64,000 nucleotides of DNA from Nocardia amikacinitolerans NBRC 108937 (GTDB lineage: Bacteria; Actinomycetota; Actinomycetes; Mycobacteriales; Mycobacteriaceae): positions 1 through 64,000 of the forward strand of contig NZ_BDAU01000006.1 of assembly GCF_001612615.1 (NCBI RefSeq), written 5' to 3'. The notes below the pieces were generated by a model. It saw only the letters and a list, made by a program, of their open reading frames with translations, made no database searches and had not been told where the DNA came from. This document shows positions 57,063 to 64,000 of this stretch, one piece after another. A program made the translations under genes and the position numbers. Each line of letters begins with the position of its first letter. Within the stretch, counting starts at the first letter, position 1.

Positions 57063-59264
57063 GTGGCAGATCCATCGAGGTACCGCCCCGCCCCCGGTAC
57101 GATCCCCGTCGAACCCGGCGTCTACAAATTCCGGGACGCGCACAAGCGGGTCATCTACGTCGGCAAGGCCAAGAGCCTGCGCAGTCGGCTGAACTCCTAC
57201 TTCGCCGACGTCGCCTCGCTGCACCCGCGCACCAAGCAGATGGTCACCACCGCCGCGAGCGTGGAGTGGACGGTCGTCTCCACCGAGGTGGAGGCGCTGC
57301 AGCTGGAATACAACTGGATCAAGGAATTCGATCCGCGGTTCAACGTGCGCTACCGGGACGACAAGTCCTACCCGGTGCTCGCGGTGACCTTGAACGAGGA
57401 ATACCCGCGCCTGTTCGTCTACCGCGGCGCGCGCAAGAAGGGCGTGCGGTACTTCGGCCCGTACGCGCACGCATGGGCCATCCGCGAGACGCTGGACCTG
57501 CTGCTGCGGGTGTTTCCCGCGCGCACCTGCTCGAGCGGAGTCTTCAAGCGGCACAACCAGATCGGTCGCCCGTGCCTGCTCGGCTACATCGACAAGTGCT
57601 CCGCGCCGTGCGTCGGCAGGGTGACCGCCGACGAGCACCGCCGCATCGTGGAGGACTTCTGCGACTTCCTCGCCGGGCGCACCGACCGGATGGTGCGCGA
57701 GCTGGAGCGGCGCATGCACGAGGCCGCCGAGGATCTGGATTTCGAGACCGCGGCCCGGCTGCGCGACGACGTGCAGGCGCTGCGCAGGGCGCTGGAGAAG
57801 CAGGCGGTGGTGCTCGGCACCGGCACCGACGCCGACGTGATCGCCTTCGCCACCGACGAATTGGAGGTGGCGGTGCAGATCTTCCACGTCCGCGACGGCC
57901 GGGTGCGCGGTCAGCGCGGCTGGGTGGTCGACAAGTCCGGCGACGCCGTCGACACCGCGGATTCCGGCGGCGAGCTGGCCGCGTTGGTCGAACAGTTCCT
58001 CACCCAGTTCTACGGCGAACAGGTCGCCTACGCCGACCAGAGTCCCGACGAGCAGCCCGCCGCCGTCGTCCCGCGCGAGGTGCTCGTCCCCGAGCTGCCC
58101 GCCGACCACGAGCAGATCCAGGAGTGGCTGAGCAAGCTGCGCGGTTCGGCGGTGCAGCTGCGCGTACCGCAGCGCGGCGACAAGAAGGCGCTCGCCGAGA
58201 CCGTGCAGCGCAACGCGATGGAGGCCCTCGCCCAGCACAAACTCAAGCGCGCGGGCGACCTGACCTCTCGCTCGGCGGCCCTGCAGGACATCCAGGACGC
58301 ACTCGATCTGGACACCGCGCCGCTGCGCATCGAGTGCGTGGACATCAGCCACGTGCAGGGCACCGACGTGGTGGCCTCGCTGGTCGTCTTCGAGGACGGT
58401 CTGCCGCGCAAATCCGAATACCGGCACTACGCGATCAAGGAGGCGGCGGGCGGCGGGCGCTCCGACGACGTCGGCAGCATCGCGGAGGTGACGCGGCGGC
58501 GGTTCTATCGGCTGCGCAAGGAGCGCGACGAAGCCGAGCGCGAGGAACTCGACGGTGGGGCATCCGCCCCGCTGGTCGACGCCGAGCCCGGGGCGCCCCT
58601 CATCGGCGAGCCAGCGGGGGTCGCCGACGGGACCGCCGCGCCGCTCGGGCCCGAGGGATCAGCACTCTCGGCCGGAGCCGCGACTTCGGTGGCGCGGGCG
58701 GACGCGGCCTCGACGCTACCGGTCGACGTCGGAAGCGCGACCACGATGCTGGCCGACGACGCCGACGAGATCGAGCTGACCTCGCGGCCGGGCATCGACC
58801 CCCGCACCGGACGCCCGCGCAAGTTCGCCTACCCGCCGAACCTGTACGTCGTCGACGGCGGCGCGCCGCAGGTCGCCGCCGCCGCCGAAGTGCTCGACGA
58901 GCTCGGCATCACCGATGTCGCGGTGATCGGCCTCGCCAAACGCCTGGAGGAGGTGTGGGTGCCCGGCGAACCCGATCCGGTGATCATGCCGCGCAACAGC
59001 GAGGCGCTGTTCCTGCTGCAGCGGGTCCGCGACGAGGCGCACCGTTTCGCCATCACTTTCCACCGCAGCAAACGCTCGCGGCGGATGACGGCCTCGGCGC
59101 TGGATTCGGTGCGCGGGCTCGGCGCGGCGCGCCGGACCGCGCTTGTCACTCATTTCGGTTCGGTGGCCAAGTTGAAGGAGGCGACGGTGGAGCAGATCAC
59201 CGAGGTACCCGGCATCGGCGTGGCCACCGCGAAAGCCGTGCTCGCCGCGCTGCGGGACGAGTGA
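57063..59264 (+). CDS. uvrC: Excinuclease ABC subunit C with an insertion
   Basis: 733 residues from GTG at 57063. The N-terminal GIY-YIG domain ([20 protein letters not shown]) makes the 3' cut. A four-Cys-like stretch ([13 protein letters not shown]) and a UvrB-binding UVR motif ([20 protein letters not shown]) follow. The RNase H-like 5' nuclease domain starts near [20 protein letters not shown], and helix-hairpin-helix motifs end the protein ([20 protein letters not shown]). Residues about 496-580 (A, G, P, D, S rich) interrupt the RNase H-like domain and account for most of the ~85 extra residues compared with M. tuberculosis UvrC. Confidence 0.95.
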   Translation: MADPSRYRPAPGTIPVEPGVYKFRDAHKRVIYVGKAKSLRSRLNSYFADVASLHPRTKQMVTTAASVEWTVVSTEVEALQLEYNWIKEFDPRFNVRYRDDKSYPVLAVTLNEEYPRLFVYRGARKKGVRYFGPYAHAWAIRETLDLLLRVFPARTCSSGVFKRHNQIGRPCLLGYIDKCSAPCVGRVTADEHRRIVEDFCDFLAGRTDRMVRELERRMHEAAEDLDFETAARLRDDVQALRRALEKQAVVLGTGTDADVIAFATDELEVAVQIFHVRDGRVRGQRGWVVDKSGDAVDTADSGGELAALVEQFLTQFYGEQVAYADQSPDEQPAAVVPREVLVPELPADHEQIQEWLSKLRGSAVQLRVPQRGDKKALAETVQRNAMEALAQHKLKRAGDLTSRSAALQDIQDALDLDTAPLRIECVDISHVQGTDVVASLVVFEDGLPRKSEYRHYAIKEAAGGGRSDDVGSIAEVTRRRFYRLRKERDEAEREELDGGASAPLVDAEPGAPLIGEPAGVADGTAAPLGPEGSALSAGAATSVARADAASTLPVDVGSATTMLADDADEIELTSRPGIDPRTGRPRKFAYPPNLYVVDGGAPQVAAAAEVLDELGITDVAVIGLAKRLEEVWVPGEPDPVIMPRNSEALFLLQRVRDEAHRFAITFHRSKRSRRMTASALDSVRGLGAARRTALVTHFGSVAKLKEATVEQITEVPGIGVATAKAVLAALRDE

Positions 59265-59430
59265 GTGATCTCGAAATCTCCGGCTCCGGTCCGACCTGCA
59301 TATATCCTCGGTAACGTTTCCACATGTTCGTGAACCGTCCTCGTGCACCACGGAGGGTGAGCGCGCGTGCCCGATACCGAATCCGGTGCGGGATGATCGA
59401 GAGGCACCTAGACACGGATTCCGGTAGGAC

Positions 59431-60372
59431 ATGACACGCGTCGAATCGAACAACAGTGCGGGCGGCCAGCGCGCGGGCAACCAGCTGTGCCAGCAGGTCG
59501 AGGTCGTCATCGTGACCGGCTTGTCCGGCGCGGGCCGCGGCACCGCAGCGCGGGTGCTGGAGGATCTCGGCTGGTACGTCGCCGACAACCTGCCGCCCGA
59601 ACTGATCGGCAGACTCGTCGAACTCGGCGCGTCCGCCGAGCCGCCGATCCGGCGCTTGGCGCTGGTCATGGACGTCCGTAGCAGATTCTTCACCGGCGAT
59701 CTCTCGGTGGTCACCGAACAGCTGCGCGCGCTCGGCGTGCGGACCAGGGTGCTCTTTCTCGAGGCCTCCGACGACGTGCTGATCCGCCGCTTCGGCTTCG
59801 CCCGCCGCCGCCACCCGCTGCAGAGCGAGAGCGCCGACGGCACGCTGTCCGCGGGCATCGCCGCCGAGCGGGTGCGTCTCTCGGCCGTGAAGACCGCCGC
59901 CGACCTGGTGATCGACACCACCGAGTTGTCCATCCATCAGCTGCACCGCAAGCTGGAGGAGGCGTACGGCGGCGGCGCGCCCGCCGCGCTGCAGCTGACC
60001 GTGCAGTCCTTCGGCTTCAAGTACGGGGTTCCGTTGGACGCCGACATGGTGTTGGATGTGCGTTTTCTACCCAATCCACATTGGATACCGGAACTGCGGG
60101 AACACACGGGACAGGAGACGGTGGTCAGCGAGTACGTGCTGTCGCGCCCCGGGGCGACCGACTACCTGCACACCTGCCGCCACCTCGTCGACCTGACGAC
60201 GAACGGTTACCGCCAAGAGGGGAAGCGATACATGACGGTGGCAGTGGGCTGCACGGGGGGCAAGCACCGCAGCGTGGCGATCGCCGAGGCGCTGGGCGAA
60301 CTCATCGGGCCGGAGTCCGACGGCTCCGCCGACGTCGTGCGGGTCGTGCACCGGGATCTGGGGCGCGAATGA
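59431..60372 (+). CDS. rapZ: RapZ-family RNA-binding / nucleotide-binding protein
   Basis: 313 residues. Walker A GLSGAGRGTAA (about 30-40), WYVADNLPPELI, and the C-terminal GCTGGKHRSVAIAEAL are family hallmarks. In E. coli RapZ controls a small RNA for glucosamine-6-P synthase; in actinobacteria the role is less clear. ATGA overlap with the next gene. The rapZ-yvcK-whiA trio is conserved in Gram-positive bacteria. Confidence 0.95.
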   Translation: MTRVESNNSAGGQRAGNQLCQQVEVVIVTGLSGAGRGTAARVLEDLGWYVADNLPPELIGRLVELGASAEPPIRRLALVMDVRSRFFTGDLSVVTEQLRALGVRTRVLFLEASDDVLIRRFGFARRRHPLQSESADGTLSAGIAAERVRLSAVKTAADLVIDTTELSIHQLHRKLEEAYGGGAPAALQLTVQSFGFKYGVPLDADMVLDVRFLPNPHWIPELREHTGQETVVSEYVLSRPGATDYLHTCRHLVDLTTNGYRQEGKRYMTVAVGCTGGKHRSVAIAEALGELIGPESDGSADVVRVVHRDLGRE

Positions 60373-61415
60373 CCGGGTGGGAATCGAATCCCGCCATCGT
60401 CGCACTGGGTGGTGGGCACGGGCTGTACGCGACGCTGACGGCGGTGCGGCGGCTGACCAGGAAGATCTGCGCGGTGGTGACCGTCGCCGACGACGGCGGA
60501 TCCTCGGGCAGGCTGCGCGCCGAGCTCGGAGTGTTGCCGCCGGGGGATCTGCGCATGGCGTTGGCCGCCCTCGCCGCGGATCCCGAAGGCGTGTGGACGC
60601 AGACCGTTCAGCATCGTTTCGGCGGCACCGGCGCGCTCGCGGGTCATTCCGTCGGCAACCTCATTCTCGCGGGGCTGACCGAGGTGCTCGGCGATCCCGT
60701 CGCGGCGCTGGACGAGGTGGCCAAGATGTTGCGCGCCAGCGGCCGGGTGCTCCCGATGTCGCCGATCGCGCTCGACATCGAGGCCGACGTCTCGGGTCTG
60801 GAAGCGGACCCGCGGGTCAGCCGCTGCATCCGCGGCCAGGTCGCGGTCGCCACCACGCCGGGCAAGGTGCGGCGCGTGCGGCTGATCCCGTCCGATCCGC
60901 CCGCCAGCCCGGAGGCGACCTCGGCCATCGAACACGCCGACGTGGTGGTGCTCGGGCCTGGCTCGTGGTTCACCAGCGTGATTCCGCACGTCCTCGTCCC
61001 GGAACTGCGCGACGCGCTGGTCTACACAAGGGCGCGAAAGGTGCTCGTGCTCAACCTGGCCGCCGAACCGGGGGAGACAGCCGGTTTCTCCGCCGAGCGC
61101 CATCTGCATGTATTGTCCCAGCACGCACCGGAATTCGTTGTCGACGAGGTCTTGGTCGATTCCGGCTCGGTGCCGGAGGGACGGGAACGCGAACATGTGG
61201 CCAGGGCTGCCGAACAGTTGCGGGCGCGAGTAACCTTCTCCGATGTCGCCGAAGCGGGAACTGACCGGCATCACCCCGGAAAGCTTGCCGCCGCCCTGGA
61301 TCAGCTGATCCGGCAACCTCGGCCGCAAATGGCAGGGCTTCGAGTCGAGGGACGGCACATGGGCGCGGATGTGCGGTCCGGGTTGGGTGGAAAGGAGCGC
61401 GTCTCGTGGCGATGA
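60369..61415 (+). CDS. yvcK: YvcK/CuvA-family gluconeogenesis factor
   Basis: 348 residues. [20 protein letters not shown] (GGGHG in place of the more common GGGTG) and [20 protein letters not shown] are the CofD-like nucleotide-sugar-binding motifs. [20 protein letters not shown] is also diagnostic. In mycobacteria CuvA is needed for cell wall integrity on certain carbon sources and binds UDP-sugars in relatives. It overlaps rapZ by 4 bases and whiA by 10. Confidence 0.94.
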   Translation: MTGWESNPAIVALGGGHGLYATLTAVRRLTRKICAVVTVADDGGSSGRLRAELGVLPPGDLRMALAALAADPEGVWTQTVQHRFGGTGALAGHSVGNLILAGLTEVLGDPVAALDEVAKMLRASGRVLPMSPIALDIEADVSGLEADPRVSRCIRGQVAVATTPGKVRRVRLIPSDPPASPEATSAIEHADVVVLGPGSWFTSVIPHVLVPELRDALVYTRARKVLVLNLAAEPGETAGFSAERHLHVLSQHAPEFVVDEVLVDSGSVPEGREREHVARAAEQLRARVTFSDVAEAGTDRHHPGKLAAALDQLIRQPRPQMAGLRVEGRHMGADVRSGLGGKERVSWR

Positions 61416-62389
61416 CAGCCGAAGTGAAAGACGAGCTGAGCAGGCTCACGGTGTCCCAGGTGAGTTCCCGCAAGGCGGAACTCTCCGCCCTGTTGCGTTT
61501 CGCGGGTGGCCTGCACATCGTCGGGGGCCGGGTGATCGTCGAGGCGGAGGTGGACATGGGATCCATCGCCCGACGGCTACGCCGGGAGATCTTCGAGCTG
61601 TACGGCTACGGCTCCGACGTGCACGTGCTCGGCGCGGGCGGTCTGCGCAAGACCTCCCGTTACGTCGTGCGGGTGTCCAAGGAGGGCGAGGCGCTGGCCA
61701 GGCAGACCGGCCTGCTCGACGTGCGCGGCCGCCCGGTGCGCGGACTGCCGGCCCAGGTGGTCGGCGGCAGCATCGCCGACGCCGAAGCCGCTTGGCGCGG
61801 AGCGTTTCTCGCGCACGGCTCGCTCACCGAGCCCGGTCGTTCGTCCGCGCTCGAGGTCAGCTGCCCCGGCCCGGAGGCGGCGCTCGCGCTGGTCGGCGCG
61901 GCCCGCAGGCTCGGCATCACGGCCAAGGCGCGCGAGGTACGCGGCACCGATCGCGTCGTGGTGCGCGATGGCGAGGCCATCGGCGCGTTGCTGACCAGGA
62001 TGGGCGCGCAGGACACCCGGCTCACCTGGGAGGAGCGCCGGATGCGGCGCGAGGTGCGCGCCACCGCCAACCGGCTTGCCAACTTCGACGACGCCAACCT
62101 GCGCCGCTCGGCGCGGGCCGCCGTCGCAGCGGCCGCCCGGGTGGAGCGCGCGCTGGAGATCCTCGGCGAGGAGGTGCCCGATCACTTGGCCGCGGCGGGC
62201 AAGCTGCGCGTGCAGCATCGCCAGGCGTCGCTGGAGGAACTCGGCCAGCTCGCCGAACCGCCGATGACGAAAGACGCTGTCGCGGGCCGGATTCGGCGCC
62301 TGCTGTCGATGGCGGACCGGCGCGCCAAGGAACTGGGCGTGCCCGACACCGAATCCGCGGTCACCGCAGAGCTTCTCGACGAGGCCTGA
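61406..62389 (+). CDS. whiA: WhiA sporulation/division transcription factor
   Basis: 327 residues, GTG start with AAAGGAG upstream. The N-terminal degenerate LAGLIDADG homing-endonuclease-like fold ([40 protein letters not shown]) joins a C-terminal HTH ([37 protein letters not shown]). In Streptomyces WhiA works with WhiB for cell division genes. A terminator-like hairpin follows. Confidence 0.96.
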   Translation: MAMTAEVKDELSRLTVSQVSSRKAELSALLRFAGGLHIVGGRVIVEAEVDMGSIARRLRREIFELYGYGSDVHVLGAGGLRKTSRYVVRVSKEGEALARQTGLLDVRGRPVRGLPAQVVGGSIADAEAAWRGAFLAHGSLTEPGRSSALEVSCPGPEAALALVGAARRLGITAKAREVRGTDRVVVRDGEAIGALLTRMGAQDTRLTWEERRMRREVRATANRLANFDDANLRRSARAAVAAAARVERALEILGEEVPDHLAAAGKLRVQHRQASLEELGQLAEPPMTKDAVAGRIRRLLSMADRRAKELGVPDTESAVTAELLDEA

Positions 62390-62406
62390 GGGCACTCGAA
62401 TCACCG

Positions 62407-62442
62407 CACGCCCCGAGAGCCGATTCCGGCACCCGGGGCGTG
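62407..62442 (+). terminator. Hairpin after whiA
   Basis: Outer stem CACGCCCCG/CGGGGCGTG (9 bp, 62407-62415 and 62434-62442) with an inner GCCG-ATTC-CGGC stem. It begins 18 bases after the whiA stop. Confidence 0.7.
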
Positions 62443-62490
62443 TCGCGTGTGTGGGCCCAGCGTTCGTGGGGTTTCTCGCCGGTGCGGAGG

Positions 62491-62880
62491 TCACATGGCA
62501 TTGCCCAAGCGGAGGGGCCGCTGTCCGGCCGGTCCACGGTTGCGGTGAGGCGGAGGCCGAGCCGCTCGTAGCAGCCGACGTTGCGTCCTCGCAGGTCTCC
62601 AAGAAGGCGGACAGGCCCGCGCGCTCGGCGGCAGCCAGGCCGGCCGGATCACCGCGGCACCGAGGCCGCGCCCCGGGGTTGACGCCGACGGTGCGGAGGA
62701 ACCAGGCGGGTTCGGCCGTGCGGTGCGGCGCGAGCGCGGCCTCGGCGTACGCGGCGGCCGCCGTGCGCTGCGGCCCGAGCGCGGCCTCGGCGTACGCGGC
62801 GGCGCGGTCACCGTCCGGCTCGGCGAGGAGGGGCGCGAGGTCGACGAAGCCGTTCATCCTGCCGCGCCACGCGGGATGCG
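62491..62880 (-). pseudogene. GNAT acetyltransferase pseudogene with frameshifts and a small duplication
   Basis: Reading the minus strand and changing frame three times gives a clear GNAT protein: MNGFVDLAPLLAEPDGDRAA, a twice-present AYAEAALxPxRTA segment, PAWFLRTVGVNPGA, then GRGLGAAVIRP (acetyl-CoA site), then GLAAAERAGLSAFLETCEDA, then NVGCYERLGLRLTATVDRPD with SGPSAWAMP. The N-terminal part is missing. Confidence 0.85.

Positions 62881-64000
<1,120 letters not shown>

Overview
The window is high-GC DNA from an actinobacterium of the Mycobacteriales, most likely Nocardia or a close relative. Three things point there: very strong G/C preference at third codon positions, frequent GTG starts with 1-4 base gene overlaps, and a gene order that closely follows the Mycobacterium tuberculosis segment pyrR-pyrB-pyrC-PH gene-carA-carB-pyrF-mihF-gmk-rpoZ-coaBC-metK-priA ... 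fmt-rsmB-rpe ... ribE-ribBA-ribH-PH gene ... uvrC-rapZ-yvcK-whiA-gap. The species is inferred from gene content only; there is no rRNA in the window.

Layout. 1-4.1 kb: a heptamer minisatellite, a divergent quinone-oxidoreductase/TetR pair, an HD-domain protein and an AlkB-like dioxygenase. 4.3-13.2 kb: the complete de novo pyrimidine operon, headed by a recognisable PyrR-binding RNA loop that covers the pyrR ribosome binding site. 13.8-20.7 kb: mihF, gmk, rpoZ, coaBC, metK, priA. 20.9-42.2 kb: an accessory block between priA and def/fmt with no counterpart at this place in the M. tuberculosis order. It holds several regulator/enzyme divergent pairs with visible operators (TetR/SDR, PadR, MerR/imine-reductase-like, GlxA-type AraC/epimerase), a secreted lipase, a P450, and at 31.7-39.7 kb a stress-flavoured island (HspR-like MerR, collapsed Hsp20, cold-shock-like protein, split-barrel flavoprotein, YiiX-like protein, zinc-ribbon protein, TraR/DksA, SPW membrane protein, PucR regulator, CBS protein). 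42.3-46.1 kb: def-fmt-rsmB. 46.9-49.3 kb: YjbR protein, sigF with its anti-sigma factor, rpe. 50.4-53.4 kb: ribE, ribBA, ribH and a PH-domain protein, without the ribD expected next to rpe. 53.9-56.9 kb: ggt, a possible 30-residue gene, a HAD protein. 57.1-64 kb: uvrC, rapZ, yvcK, whiA and the start of gap.

Recurring themes. (1) Core proteins PriA, RsmB and UvrC carry long low-complexity additions. (2) Tiny open frames, joined to their neighbours by ATGA overlaps, bridge the pyrB-pyrC and ribBA-ribH gaps. (3) Several perfect or near-perfect GC hairpins with 3-4 base loops and no U tract sit at gene ends, one inside the 5' coding part of priA. (4) At least five small genes are visibly decayed by deletion, duplication or frameshift (alpha/beta hydrolase, Hsp20, HIT protein, two GNAT acetyltransferases). 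I saw no CRISPR array, tRNA, rRNA, transposase, integrase or phage genes.
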